From positions 124,001 through 188,000 of the forward strand of contig NZ_JAQKQJ010000005.1 in the NCBI RefSeq assembly GCF_029109325.1: a stretch of DNA of 64,000 nt, read 5' to 3'. Positions 46,703 through 56,574 of this stretch are shown one piece after another. How positions within the stretch are numbered: position 1 is the first letter of the stretch; each line of letters opens with the position of its first letter. Under the pieces are notes generated by a model, which saw nothing but the letters and a program-made list of their open reading frames with translations, had not been told where the DNA came from and ran no database searches. Source of the stretch: Nodosilinea sp. PGN35. Its GTDB lineage: Bacteria > Cyanobacteriota > Cyanobacteriia > Phormidesmidales > Phormidesmidaceae. Both the position numbers and the translations under genes were made by a program.

Positions 46703-48442
46703 CTAGGTGGAGGGGATGACGGCCGGGAGGTCGGGCCGAGGGGCAGTTTTCTCCGCCATCATAGCCTCAACCGCCGTCGGCGATAGGGGCCGCGAGAACA
46801 GATAGCCCTGGCCCAGCTCGCACCGCAGCGCCTTGAGCTGGGCGTGGTGGCGCGGCGTTTCTACCCCTTCGGCCACCACATCGAGGCCCAGATTCCAGGC
46901 CAGGCGCACCACCGACTGCAAGATCTCTAACTTTTCAAAGTCCTGATCGGCGTTCTCAATGAAGGAGCGATCGATTTTGAGACAGTCAAAGGGAAAACGA
47001 TGCAGATAGCTGAGGGACGAATAGCCGGTGCCAAAGTCATCCACCAGCAGCTTGATGCCCAGGGCCTTAATCTGCTCCAGAGTGGCAATAATGCTGTCTG
47101 AGTGGTCGATGAGCACCCCTTCGGTCAGCTCGATTTTGAGCCGATGGGCTCCAAAGCCCGTGTCACTTAAGATCTGCTGAATTTTCTCGACGATGTGCTG
47201 CTGCGAAAACTGCTTGCTCGACATGTTGACGCTGACCGTAAATTCGGCCATGGCCGGGTACTGCTCAGTCCAGGTCTGCATTTGCCGACAGGCTTCGGCC
47301 AGCACCCACCAGCCCAGGGGAATGATTAGCCCGCTGGCCTCGGCAATGTGGATAAATTCGTTGGGCATCAGCAGCCCCCGGGTGGGATGCTGCCACCGCA
47401 CCAGAGCCTCAAAGCCGCAGATTTCCTCATTGCTGAGGGTGACGATGGGCTGGTAGTGCAGCCGTAGCTCCCCCCGTTCAAGGGCCTGGCGCAGGTCGAG
47501 TTCGGTCTGTAGACGCAGGTCTTGCTGCACCCGCAGGGAGCTGTCAAACAGCTGCCAGCCCTGGTCGGCATGGGCTTTTACTCGGCGCATGGCAACGTTG
47601 GCATCGCCCAGCCAGTCGGCGGCGGTTTGGTAGGCCGCCGGCCCCAGGGCCAGGCCAATGCTGGCGCTGACATACACCTGCTGCTGCTGAAGCAAAAAGG
47701 GCTGCTGAAGCACCCTATGAACCTTTTCCGCCAGGGCGGTGGCGTCGGTGTGGGTGTCGAGATCTTCGAGCAGAATGGCAAACTCATCTCCCCCCAGGCG
47801 GGCCAGGGTGTACTCGGGGCGAGCCTGGGCCTGAAGCCTGGCCGCAAACTCGATCAGCAGTTCATCCCCCACCTGATGGCCCAGGTTGTCGTTGATGATT
47901 TTAAACCGCTCTAGATCGACTACCAGCAGCGCTATGACTTGCGGAGCAGCGTTGTGGGCGCGGGTCAGGGCGCGGTTGAGGCGGTCTATAAACAGATGCC
48001 GGTTGGGTAGTCCGGTGAGGGGATCGTAAAAGGCCTGCTGCAGCAGGCTGGCTTCCTGCTGCTTGGCCGCAGAGATGTCCCGCAGGGTGAGCAGCACGGC
48101 TCCAGCGGCGGCACAGGGCCCCCCGCTACAGCTCACCCAGCGGGTGTGGGGCGGCGACCCGATGGCCAGCACAAATTCTTCGCTGTGCAGGTGCTCCCCC
48201 CCCAGCAGCCGACCCAGGGGCAGCTGAGACGGGGCCAGGGGGCGATACTGTGGGTCGAGCACCTGATAGTCCGAAGGGTCGCCGCTGCCCCCCAAGCCGA
48301 CAATGCCCCCCGGCAGCAGCGCCGCCGCCGCTGGGTTGCGAAATAGAAGCACCCCAGCCGGGTCTACGACAATAACTGCGTCGGGTAGGGTACTCAGCAC
48401 GGCCAGGTATATTTCGGCATCTGAGCAGGTGGGCTGTGACAT
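46703..48442 (-). CDS. PAS-GGDEF-EAL protein
   Basis: 579 residues from the ATG at 48442. An N-terminal PAS-like sensor (about 5-115; AVLSTLPDAVIVVDPAGVLLFRNPAAAALL), a GGDEF domain (about 135-300) with intact ARLGGDEFAILLED but no RxxD I-site (RPEY instead), and an EAL domain (about 315-570). The EAL signatures are intact: FEALVRWQHP, VDDFGTGYSSLSYL, KIDRSFI, VAEGVET. The protein may both make and degrade cyclic di-GMP, with PAS controlling the balance. No membrane segment; cytosolic. Its partner input is unknown. Confidence 0.92.
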   Translation of the reverse strand: MSQPTCSDAEIYLAVLSTLPDAVIVVDPAGVLLFRNPAAAALLPGGIVGLGGSGDPSDYQVLDPQYRPLAPSQLPLGRLLGGEHLHSEEFVLAIGSPPHTRWVSCSGGPCAAAGAVLLTLRDISAAKQQEASLLQQAFYDPLTGLPNRHLFIDRLNRALTRAHNAAPQVIALLVVDLERFKIINDNLGHQVGDELLIEFAARLQAQARPEYTLARLGGDEFAILLEDLDTHTDATALAEKVHRVLQQPFLLQQQQVYVSASIGLALGPAAYQTAADWLGDANVAMRRVKAHADQGWQLFDSSLRVQQDLRLQTELDLRQALERGELRLHYQPIVTLSNEEICGFEALVRWQHPTRGLLMPNEFIHIAEASGLIIPLGWWVLAEACRQMQTWTEQYPAMAEFTVSVNMSSKQFSQQHIVEKIQQILSDTGFGAHRLKIELTEGVLIDHSDSIIATLEQIKALGIKLLVDDFGTGYSSLSYLHRFPFDCLKIDRSFIENADQDFEKLEILQSVVRLAWNLGLDVVAEGVETPRHHAQLKALRCELGQGYLFSRPLSPTAVEAMMAEKTAPRPDLPAVIPST

Positions 48443-48490
48443 AGGGGCAGGGTAAGGAAAGGGGGTATCAAAAGAATAGAGCCAACCCAT

Positions 48491-48922
48491 GGACGGGGCG
48501 ATCGCGACCTATCGATCTCTACTGGGTTTAGCTTGCCCAAAATCCTGATGGGGTCTCGTACTGGGCGATCGCTCCTAAAGCACTAGCGCCCCGACCCCGG
48601 CTTTAGAAACTTACGATAAAGTGCTGTAAAGGATATGTAAGGCCATCGGGGGTAGCCCCTGGCAGTTAGTTCAGGCAAGACCTTCAGGCCCTACACTAAA
48701 ACTGGTGCATCGGTGGGGCGATTCGACTCGACGGTTCAGCGTAATATCTTAAATCTGGGCCCAGGAGCCAGGCCACGGGTTTAGGTCGGGGTGGCTCCGT
48801 CAAAGCTGGTGGGCAACCGTGCAGCTAGCGAACGCTTCCGCAGCCTGGGGCCGGTTGTCGAACCGTGAGCGTGGGTTCAATCGAGATCAAGTAGCCAGGC
48901 TGACAAAGACACTCTGGGCAGC
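48491..48922. other. Intergenic region upstream of the Ser/Thr kinase
   Basis: About 430 bases with no gene I can support. It has two HIP1-like octamers and is AT-richer in the middle. No clear promoter or repeat seen. Confidence 0.4.
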
Positions 48923-50743
48923 ATGGAGCAAACACTACTGGGAGGACGGTACCAAATTGTCCGGCGGCTGGGGTCAGGGGGGTTCAGCCGCACCTTTTTG
49001 GTGACCGATATCCACCTGCCAAACCACCCTCGGTGCGTGATCAAACAGCTCAAAGTGCAGGATAAAGACACGGGCACCCTCGATATGGCCCGGCGGCTCT
49101 TCGATACCGAGGCGCGGGTGCTCTATCAGCTGGGCAATCACCCCCAAATTCCATCGCTGCTGGCCCACTTTGAAGAGGGCCAAGAATTTTACCTGGCCCA
49201 GGAATATATTGAGGGCAGTCGCCTCAACCGCCAGGTGGAAGAGGGCAAGCCCTGGTCAGAGACGCGGGTGGTGCTGCTGCTGCAAGAGATTCTGGAAATT
49301 CTCGCCTTCGTTCACCGCCAGCAGGTAATTCATCGCGACATTAAGCCCTCCAACCTGATTCGCCGCCACCGCGACGGCAAACTGGTGCTGATCGATTTTG
49401 GGGCGGTGAAGCAGGTGACGTCCTCGCCGCTGCTCGACGCCGAAACTGGAGCCACCAACATTACGGTGGCCATTGGCACCCACGGCTACATGCCCAACGA
49501 GCAGTACGCGGGCAAGCCTCGCTTCAGCAGCGATGTTTACGCCGTGGGCATTCTTGGCATTCGGGCCCTGACCGGCATCCACCCCCAAAAAATTGAAGAA
49601 GATCCGGTGACCAGCGAACTGGCCTGGCGTCAGCATGCCCCCACAGTGTCGTCATCCCTGGCGGCGGTGATCGACAAGATGGTGCGCTACGACTTTCGCG
49701 ATCGCTACCCTACGGCCCAGGAGGCCCTTGAAGCCCTGCAAAACCTGCCTAATCCCCTACACGGGCTGGTGGGCAGCCAGATTTACCAGACCTGGATGAA
49801 GGGGGCCAACGGGCGGGGGCCAACCTTTCCCGGTGACGACAGCGACACCGCCATTGGCCCCACGGAGACCTCAGAACCGACCGCCTTTGCCGACGATCAG
49901 GACTCCACCTCGCTGTTTCCCGTCGATCTGGCCTACGGCAGCAGCGGCATTACTCCGGGATCTACCCCCTTTCCGGAGGATAAGTTCAAGCCCTACGGTC
50001 GCCGCCGATCGCTGCTGGTCGGCAGCCTGCTGGGCGGGCTGAGCCTGAGTTTAGTGCTCTGGCGCAGCGGTCTGACCATTGCCTTTGAGCCCAACGGGGC
50101 CGGGGCCGTCGTTCCGTTTCAGGCGGCAACCATGCCCTCTCTGACCACTGATTTTGGCCTGCTGCTGCCGCCGGAAGAAAAAGCCGCCTACCTCACCCGC
50201 GAGGGCGATCGCCTGCGCCACACAGGCCGCTATCCCGATGCCCTCGTCACCTACAACGAGGCCATTGAGAACCAGGTAGACTACGCTCCGGCCCACCTGG
50301 GCCGCTGCCGCGGGCTGATCGCGCTCAAACGCCCGCTGGAGGCGATCGCCGCCTGCGACGACGCCCTGGCCTACAGCACCTACTACCCCGAGGCCGTGCG
50401 CAGTAAGGGCAATGCTGAAGAGCAGCAGGGACGTCTCCTGGCGGCCCTGGCGCTATACGAGAACACCAATCGCCTCATGCCCGCCATGTTTGAGGCCTGG
50501 CTCGATCGCGGCCGCGTGCTGCAAAAGCTGGGCCGCTCTGCCGAAGCCATTGCCGCCATTGACCAGGCGATCGCCCGCAACCGTGAATCAGCCGAGGCCT
50601 GGACTGTACGCGGCGAGGCCACGTTGGCCCTCCAGCGCTACGACCAGTCAATCATTGCCCTAGAAAAAGCCCTGCAAATTAACCCGGACTATGCTCCCGC
50701 CAAGGAGCTGCGCCAGCGGGCTCGGCAGAAGTTGGGCCGGTGA
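48923..50743 (+). CDS. Eukaryotic-type Ser/Thr protein kinase with TPRs
   Basis: 606 residues. Kinase domain (about 5-275): glycine-rich loop RRLGSGGFSRTFLV, catalytic lysine CVIKQL, HRD loop VIHRDIKPSNLI, DFG LIDFGAVKQV, and activation-segment GTHGYMPNEQ. A single membrane segment (about residue 362-378; SLLVGSLLGGLSLSLVLW) follows, then four TPR-type repeats (about 425-600). The topology would put the kinase in the cytoplasm and the TPRs outside (periplasm). Cyanobacterial kinases of this type act in stress and cell-wall signalling; the target is unknown. Confidence 0.93.
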   Translation: MEQTLLGGRYQIVRRLGSGGFSRTFLVTDIHLPNHPRCVIKQLKVQDKDTGTLDMARRLFDTEARVLYQLGNHPQIPSLLAHFEEGQEFYLAQEYIEGSRLNRQVEEGKPWSETRVVLLLQEILEILAFVHRQQVIHRDIKPSNLIRRHRDGKLVLIDFGAVKQVTSSPLLDAETGATNITVAIGTHGYMPNEQYAGKPRFSSDVYAVGILGIRALTGIHPQKIEEDPVTSELAWRQHAPTVSSSLAAVIDKMVRYDFRDRYPTAQEALEALQNLPNPLHGLVGSQIYQTWMKGANGRGPTFPGDDSDTAIGPTETSEPTAFADDQDSTSLFPVDLAYGSSGITPGSTPFPEDKFKPYGRRRSLLVGSLLGGLSLSLVLWRSGLTIAFEPNGAGAVVPFQAATMPSLTTDFGLLLPPEEKAAYLTREGDRLRHTGRYPDALVTYNEAIENQVDYAPAHLGRCRGLIALKRPLEAIAACDDALAYSTYYPEAVRSKGNAEEQQGRLLAALALYENTNRLMPAMFEAWLDRGRVLQKLGRSAEAIAAIDQAIARNRESAEAWTVRGEATLALQRYDQSIIALEKALQINPDYAPAKELRQRARQKLGR

Positions 50744-50751
50744 GGGGATGG

Positions 50752-50871
50752 GGAGTAAGTTTTAAGTTTTGAGTTTTAAGGGTTGAGTTTTAAGTTTTGA
50801 GGGTTGAGCTTGGCTCTCAAAACTTAAAACTCAAAACTTAACATTCAACACTCTCCCCCTCTGCCCCTCTA
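50752..50871. repeat. Intergenic repeat of TTTTAAGTTTTGAG type, inverted arms
   Basis: TTTTAAGTTTTGAGTTTTAA is present several times, and the complementary CAAAACTTAAAACTCAAAA on the far side; the two could fold into a long hairpin. The same short motifs recur in the gcvP insertion (CAAAACTCAAAACTCCCCC). It lies between the kinase and the transglutaminase gene. Confidence 0.6.
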
Positions 50872-50874
50872 CCC

Positions 50875-51732
<858 letters not shown>

Positions 51733-51911
51733 AGCCAGTTCAAAATTGGGCAAAAACCGTAGCAAAGCATAGACGGACTATAACGTTCTATGAAGACTCA
51801 GAACTTTTTTCCTCTTTGCCAAGACTAATCACAACTCCTCAAGAAGACGACCAAACCAGCGATCCCCACAAGCACAACAAAAAGGCGGGGATCCGATCCC
51901 GGAGGTTAAAG

Positions 51912-51968
51912 ATGAGCACAACCGGCGGTCGCTATTCATCGGCTCCAAGTTGTAAACGCAGGGTTTAA
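51912..51968 (+). CDS. Candidate 18-residue leader or mini-protein
   Basis: A perfect GGAGG at 51901-51905 sits 6 bases before an ATG that opens MSTTGGRYSSAPSCKRRV and a TAA. It is in a roughly 500-base intergenic region that also contains a 10-bp intrinsic-terminator hairpin at 52132. Two short GATC-rich inverted repeats flank the ribosome-binding site. It may be a leader peptide for the downstream zinc-ribbon gene, a stand-alone mini-protein, or chance. No family recognised. Confidence 0.4.
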   Translation: MSTTGGRYSSAPSCKRRV

Positions 51969-52131
51969 TCCGCATCCAGCCTGCTCTATCTAAAGGCGGG
52001 GATCATTGCCCCAGGCTTGATCCCAAGATTAAGGATTTATAAAATAAAGTTGCACCACCTAGGAAACGAGATGATAATAAATACCAGGGAAGATTAGGAT
52101 TTTGACCTACGATTTTCGAGTGTCGCCCAAG

Positions 52132-52172
52132 CAATTCTCGCGATGAATTTATCCATTGCGAGAATTGTTTTT
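52132..52172 (+). terminator. Intrinsic terminator or attenuator
   Basis: A perfect 10-bp stem CAATTCTCGC / GCGAGAATTG with a 16-base loop, followed by TTTTT. No annotated gene precedes it on this strand, so it may end a small RNA or a leader transcript, or act as an attenuator for the next gene 64 bases on. Confidence 0.7.
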
Positions 52173-52235
52173 AATAAAACTCGTTCCAGATAATATCCCT
52201 TAATTGTTCTGCCAAAAAGCTGCCGGAGTTACAAA

Positions 52236-52424
52236 ATGATTGGTCATTCTCAACAGGTACATTGCCCCAACTGTGGACACTTAGCCGAAAGGCACCACAT
52301 CGATCCTGACCAGCTGGTGCGCACCCAGTGCGCTGCCTGCGACTATCTCATGATCACCTGCGCCCGCACCGGCAAAGTGATTGAGGCCCACGCGCCGGGG
52401 CTCTTTGCCGCTTCGGCCTGCTAA
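52236..52424 (+). CDS. Small zinc-ribbon protein (often mis-called PriA)
   Basis: 62 residues with two CxxC knuckles, HCPNCGHLAERHHIDPDQLVRTQCAACDYLM, so one zinc ribbon. The HHIDPDQLVRTQCAACDYLMITCARTGKVIEAHAPG segment matches a small conserved cyanobacterial family that databases call 'replication restart DNA helicase PriA'. It lacks all helicase motifs, so that name is not justified. Role unknown. It is preceded by the candidate leader ORF and terminator. Confidence 0.8.
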   Translation: MIGHSQQVHCPNCGHLAERHHIDPDQLVRTQCAACDYLMITCARTGKVIEAHAPGLFAASAC

Positions 52425-52639
52425 GGGCAGGCCCGACCGATCGACCGGCATCAGCCTGGGGTTCTTCCCCCCTGGGCAATTTCAAAGTTATTGTCCCCAG
52501 CGTTGCCCTAGCGGCAGGGCTGGGGATTTTTAATGGCGATTTTTTGGCTGGGGATCGCCGGTAGGAGCGGTCTTTGGCCCTAGCGAAGTTGGTATAGTCA
52601 AGGCCATAGCACTGGGCACACGGTATTCACGGGGCAGGC

Positions 52640-53872
52640 ATGGACATCATTTTGCGCGACGGTAGGTTACCCGACGGCAGAGCCGTCGATATTGGCCTAG
52701 ACAATGGTTTGATTCAGGCGGTGGAGCCCCACCTCCCCACCTCAGCCCGCCAGGATATCGCCCTGGGGGGCAGGCTGGTGAGTCCGCCTTTTGTGGAGTC
52801 GCACATTCACCTCGACTCGGCCCTCACCGCTGGGCAGCCCCGCTGGAACCAGAGCGGCACCCTGTTTGAGGGCATTGAAATCTGGCGCGATCGCAAGCAG
52901 TCCCTCTCCCTAGAGGATGTCAAGGCGCGGGCGATCGCCACCCTCAAGCTCCAGGCCCAGCAGGGGGTGCTGTACGTGCGCAGCCACGCCGACGTCAGCG
53001 AAACCAGCCTCACCGCCCTCAGAGCCCTGCTGGAGGTACGCGATGCCGTCAAAGACTGGATCACCGTACAGGTAGTGGCCTTTCCCCAGGATGGCCTCTA
53101 CGGCGGCCCCAAAAACCTGGAGCTGATGGAAGCAGCTCTAAAGCTGGGGACCGATGCCGTGGGCGGCATTCCCCACTACGAAATGACCCGCGAAGACGGC
53201 GTGGAGTCGGTACACCGCATTTTTGAGCTGGCCCAGCGCTACGATCGCCTAATCGACATCCACTGCGACGAAATTGACGACGACCAGTCGCGCTTTTTAG
53301 AAGTGGTCGCCGCCTGCGCCGTGCGATCGGGCCTGGGATCACGGGTCACCGCCAGCCACACCACCGCCTTTGCCAGCTACAACAACGCCTACGCCTTCAA
53401 GCTCATGGGCCTGCTGGCCAGAGCCAACATCAACTTCATCGCCAACCCGCTGATCAACATCACCCTCCAGGGCCGCACCGACACCTACCCTAAACGGCGC
53501 GGCGTCACCCGCGTCAAAGAACTCTGGCAGCAGGGCATCAACGTCAGCCTCGGCCACGACTGCGTGCAAGACCCCTGGTACAACCTGGGCACCGGCAACA
53601 TGCTCGATGTCGCCTCCATGGCCGTCCACGTCTGCCAGATGACCGGCCAGGAGGAAATCGCCGCCTGCTACGCCATGGTCACCGCCAACGGTGCCAAAAC
53701 CCTATCTCTACAGGACTCCTACGGCCTCGAAGTCGGCAAACCCGCCAACCTCATTGTCCTCGACGCCGACAGCCCCTACGACGCCATCCGCCGCCGCGCC
53801 ACCGTGACCCATGTTTTTTCGCGCGGGAAGCTGCTGGTGCAGACGAAGCCTGCGGAGGTGAAGTGGGAGTAG
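52640..53872 (+). CDS. codA: Cytosine deaminase-type amidohydrolase
   Basis: 410 residues. The metal- and substrate-binding motifs of CodA-type amidohydrolases are intact: ESHIHLD (metal HxH), IDIHCDEIDDDQSRF, VTASHTTAFASYNNAYAFKL, and SLGHDCVQDPWYNLGTGNM (catalytic Asp and DPW). The enzyme hydrolyses cytosine to uracil and ammonia; related isocytosine or guanine-type deaminases are the alternatives. It stands alone with repeats on its downstream side. Confidence 0.88.
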   Translation: MDIILRDGRLPDGRAVDIGLDNGLIQAVEPHLPTSARQDIALGGRLVSPPFVESHIHLDSALTAGQPRWNQSGTLFEGIEIWRDRKQSLSLEDVKARAIATLKLQAQQGVLYVRSHADVSETSLTALRALLEVRDAVKDWITVQVVAFPQDGLYGGPKNLELMEAALKLGTDAVGGIPHYEMTREDGVESVHRIFELAQRYDRLIDIHCDEIDDDQSRFLEVVAACAVRSGLGSRVTASHTTAFASYNNAYAFKLMGLLARANINFIANPLINITLQGRTDTYPKRRGVTRVKELWQQGINVSLGHDCVQDPWYNLGTGNMLDVASMAVHVCQMTGQEEIAACYAMVTANGAKTLSLQDSYGLEVGKPANLIVLDADSPYDAIRRRATVTHVFSRGKLLVQTKPAEVKWE

Positions 53873-54217
53873 AGGAGTGGGGGGTAGGGAGTGAGGGAGT
53901 AGGGGGTAGAGAGTAGGGGTAAGGGGATGAGGAAGGTGAGGGGGTAAGTGTTGCCTACAGGCTCCTTTGCAGAACATAGGTTTAAACCGATGATCAGTCA
54001 GTCCTTTCCGTGAGGAGAAGGACGACGGAACGTCCTTCTCGTAGGCCGCAGGACGCGCGGAGCCGGGGGTCTGGGGCCAGCGAAATGGCCCCAGCGGCAG
54101 ACCTGGCTTTGACCCCAATTGTGCGCCGCAGGCCTAGTCATTAGCTGAGAAACGTAAGTTTAATGGTGGGCAGTGCCCACCCTACGAGTGAGGGCAAACA
54201 ACTGTTTGCCCCTACCG
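53873..54217. repeat. Hairpin-dense intergenic repeat block
   Basis: A G-rich tandem region (GTAGGGAGTGAGGGAGTAGG, 53880-53940) is followed by four hairpins: GAGAAGGACG/CGTCCTTCTC (54015-54040), CTGGGGCCA/TGGCCCCAG (54071-54094), GGTGGGC/GCCCACC (54165-54181, a 26-base repeat shared with 41092), and GGGCAAACA/TGTTTGCCC (54192-54211). It separates codA from the convergent SDR gene. Confidence 0.65.
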
Positions 54218-55003
54218 TCAATGGAAATACGACGCCCCGTTGACATCAAACGTTGCCCCCGTCGCGTGGGGCGCTAGCCCCGCCACCAAAAACGCCACCA
54301 AATTGGCAATATCCTGCGGTTCCGCCGGAGCCCCCATGGGAATATCCCGCGTCACATACTCCGCCCCCCGCTCGGCCATCACCTGCTCAATGCGGTCGGT
54401 GCGCACAAAACCAGGGGCGATCGCGTAGGCCCGCACCCCCTCCGCCGCAAACCCTTTAGCGATGGTGCGCGTCAGCCCAATCACCCCGCCCTTCGAGGCC
54501 GCGTAGGCCATAAACTCTGGCCCGTCGCCCCGAAATGCTGCCCGACTGGCCAGGTTAACCAGGGTGCCGCCGCCCTGGGCTTGAAAGTGCGCGATCGCCT
54601 CTCTGCACAGGTCGGCCATAGCCACCAGATTGACCTGGAGAGTTGCTTGCCAGGCCGCTGACCACTGCTCCCAGTCGCCCGCTACCGAAGCGGCGGGCAT
54701 GGTGGCGGCGTTGTTGACCACGGCGCTAACGCTGCCCCGCCACGCCACCGACTGCCGCCAGAGCGATCGCGCTGCTCCCGGCACCGCCAGATCGGCCTGC
54801 ACCAGATGGGTGCGCTGGTCGTCTTGGCCCAGGCTACCGTCTGCCAGCTCGGCGACAACCTGCCGAGCCTCCGCCTCTCCCTGACTGTAGTGGAGAATGA
54901 CCGCTGCCCCAGCACCGTGGAGCGTTCGGGCGATCGCCGCGCCAATTCCCCGCGAAGCCCCGGTCACCAAAACCGTGCTGCGCTGTAGATCGATCAAGGT
55001 CAT
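54218..55003 (-). CDS. SDR-family oxidoreductase
   Basis: 261 residues of the classical short-chain dehydrogenase fold: cofactor-binding TGASRGIGAA, NNAA, catalytic serine in NLASRAAF, and YxxxK as YAASKGG. Members reduce keto groups using NAD(P)H. Fatty-acid (FabG-like) or polyol substrates are both possible, so I give no gene name. It is alone on the minus strand. Confidence 0.88.
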   Translation of the reverse strand: MTLIDLQRSTVLVTGASRGIGAAIARTLHGAGAAVILHYSQGEAEARQVVAELADGSLGQDDQRTHLVQADLAVPGAARSLWRQSVAWRGSVSAVVNNAATMPAASVAGDWEQWSAAWQATLQVNLVAMADLCREAIAHFQAQGGGTLVNLASRAAFRGDGPEFMAYAASKGGVIGLTRTIAKGFAAEGVRAYAIAPGFVRTDRIEQVMAERGAEYVTRDIPMGAPAEPQDIANLVAFLVAGLAPHATGATFDVNGASYFH

Positions 55004-55332
55004 TGCTGTTTTCCCACTGCTGAACGGCTAGGGGCGTCAGGCCAAAGTAGCGCACCGTGACCCCTAATACCGAATCCTAGTTGAATACACCCGCTTTGTA
55101 GGGGGCGTAGCCTGCTACGCCCCTACGGGGTTCCTGGTGATGAACCGGGGTTTACCAAGTCGGACTTGCCCTGAACAATAGCCCTGGCAACGGTGCATCG
55201 CTGCGCGGATGCACCCTGCGGTTTTCATCGTTGGGGGTGCCGCGTCAACGGCATGGACGATTCGTATAAGACCTGACTGCCAGGAATACACCCTGGTAGC
55301 AGCAGATCATAGATACCCAGAAAAAGATTGAA
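55004..55332. other. Intergenic region with a hairpin, upstream of the hli genes
   Basis: The main visible element is a GTAGGGG / CCCCTAC-type hairpin near 55096-55128. No gene is supported. The regulatory part begins only at about 55333. Confidence 0.5.
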
Positions 55333-55356
55333 TTGTTACAGCAATTGCAACATCTA

Positions 55357-55372
55357 TTTACAATGCGTTACA
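55357..55372 (+). promoter_or_regulatory. HLR1 / RpaB box upstream of hli
   Basis: TTTACAATGCGTTACA matches the HLR1 consensus (G/T)TTACA-WW-NN-(G/T)TTACA exactly. HLR1 is the binding site of the response regulator RpaB in high-light-responsive cyanobacterial genes. It overlaps a likely -10 (TACAAT at 55369-55374, with TTGCAA 18 bases upstream), so RpaB would repress. Another half site GTTACA is at 55335-55340. Binding is inferred from sequence. Confidence 0.75.
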
Positions 55373-55404
55373 ATAGCAAAAAGACGCACTGGAGGATCCA
55401 ATCC

Positions 55405-55617
55405 ATGACTATGAGCGGGTACACCACTGAAGAGGGCGGTCGCCTGAACAACTACGCCGTTGAGCCCAAGGTCTACGTTGACGACAGCCAGCAGTTTGGC
55501 TTTAACAAGTACGCCGAGAAAGTAAATGGTCGCCTTGCTATGGTTGGCTTTGTATCTGCGGTGCTGTTTGAGGCCCTCACAGGTCACGGCATTGTTACCT
55601 GGCTAACCAACCTGTAG
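55405..55617 (+). CDS. hliA: High-light-inducible protein, HliA/B type
   Basis: 70 residues; GGAGG is 7 bases upstream of the ATG. The chlorophyll-binding helix signature FNKYAEKVNGRLAMVGFVSAVLFEALTGHGIV carries the ExxxGR (E...NGR) motif. Hli proteins are one-helix relatives of light-harvesting antennae that bind chlorophyll and carotenoid and protect photosystem assembly. The sequence matches the HliA/B length and ending (HGIVTWL), but which member is uncertain. HLR1 lies just upstream. Confidence 0.9.
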   Translation: MTMSGYTTEEGGRLNNYAVEPKVYVDDSQQFGFNKYAEKVNGRLAMVGFVSAVLFEALTGHGIVTWLTNL

Positions 55618-55769
55618 CCGGGTATGGGCCAGGCCCCTGCGCCATTGAGCTAATTAATCGTGGGCATCGAATAAAGTCATCATTCCCAGACCACGGCCTC
55701 AAAAATTTGTGTTACGTTAAGTAACAGGATATTGATTTTTGCCCCTCTATACACTCGGAGATATCCACC

Positions 55770-55913
55770 ATGGAAACTAACGAAACCAAGTTCGGCTTTG
55801 TCGATTTTGCAGAAACCTGGAACGGCCGTCTGGCCATGCTGGGCTTCGTCATTGGCGTAGCTACTGAGTTCCTGACCGGTCAAGGTATTCTTTCTCAGAT
55901 TGGTTTGATGTAA
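55770..55913 (+). CDS. hliC: High-light-inducible protein, HliC type
   Basis: 47 residues, METNETKFGFVDFAETWNGRLAMLGF... The helix motif (FAETWNGRLAMLGFVIGVATEFLTGQGIL) and the 47-residue length match HliC (ScpB), a one-helix chlorophyll-binding stress protein that associates with chlorophyll synthase and photosystem II assembly complexes. CGGAGA precedes the ATG. It lies 152 bases downstream of the other hli gene; an inverted GTTAC/GTAAC element at 55710-55726 sits between. A bidirectional terminator follows. Confidence 0.88.
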   Translation: METNETKFGFVDFAETWNGRLAMLGFVIGVATEFLTGQGILSQIGLM

Positions 55914-55957
55914 GCTTGCTGAGCGCTCTAACAACTGAATAAATACTGAATAAATAA

Positions 55958-55994
55958 AGAGGCGAGTCCGGCAGTTCCGGGCTCGCCTCTTTTA
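55958..55994 (+). terminator. Bidirectional terminator between hliC and frp
   Basis: Stem AGAGGCGAG / CTCGCCTCT with an inner CCGG/CCGG pairing is followed by TTTT on the plus strand; the minus strand reads CTCTTTATTTATT after it, so it probably serves both genes. Confidence 0.85.
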
Positions 55995-56038
55995 TCTTGC
56001 TGCCCTTTCGGCAGCCCGAGGCAGCTACAAACCTGCGG

Positions 56039-56371
56039 CTACATCATGCGAGTCAGGGCTGAGATCTTAGAGAGCTTTGAGGCATCGAGCCCCTGCAAGT
56101 CATCTAAGCTGAGCCACCCTTCCTTGACCAGGTCGGCAAACACAAAAATGAGAGCCGATTCTCGCTCATCATATTTGCCGTCAAGTTCGTGGCGGCGGGC
56201 GCTGAGAAAGTCATGCAGCCGCCAAATATCGTCCGTGCTAGAGAGAGAACTCGCTTGATCGCGCACCACCTGCACTAAAGCCTCAATTTCTCGCTTGTAG
56301 GCCTTGCCAAAGGCGGCCTTGGCGATGGACTGCTCCTGGGCCGTCCACTGGAGTTCGCTAGTCTGCATCAT
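56039..56371 (-). CDS. frp: Fluorescence recovery protein
   Basis: 110 residues from the ATG at 56371, which fits the family: MMQTSELQWTAQEQSIAKAAFGKAYKRE. The residues known to be essential for FRP function in Synechocystis, W50, H53, D54 and R60, fall at exactly those positions here (DIWRLHDFLSARR), and LIFVFADLVKEGWL follows. FRP binds active red OCP and speeds its return to the orange form, ending non-photochemical quenching. It lies downstream of ocp on the same strand, with a 34-base palindrome between. Confidence 0.93.
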   Translation of the reverse strand: MMQTSELQWTAQEQSIAKAAFGKAYKREIEALVQVVRDQASSLSSTDDIWRLHDFLSARRHELDGKYDERESALIFVFADLVKEGWLSLDDLQGLDASKLSKISALTRMM

Positions 56372-56574
56372 TGGAGGGTGAAAAAAGTGGATAGAAAACC
56401 GCCATAGATGGCTCTGCAACCCGGACTCAGCACTATCGCAATGCGTGAAGCAAGAGCCGCTAGATAAGGCTGCGGCTGAACCCATAGCGGTATCAGCCCC
56501 GGCGATATTGGTTAGCGACTATGGATATTTGTCTATATTAAGGAATATTACAGGTTTTTGCAAACTCTCATAAA

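Noticed and set aside
51773..51910. Known cyanobacterial small RNA or glutamine-type riboswitch in the intergenic region
   Set aside because: I could not find the conserved cores of Yfr1, glnA-type or downstream-peptide RNAs, so no named RNA is claimed; only the terminator and mini-ORF are reported.
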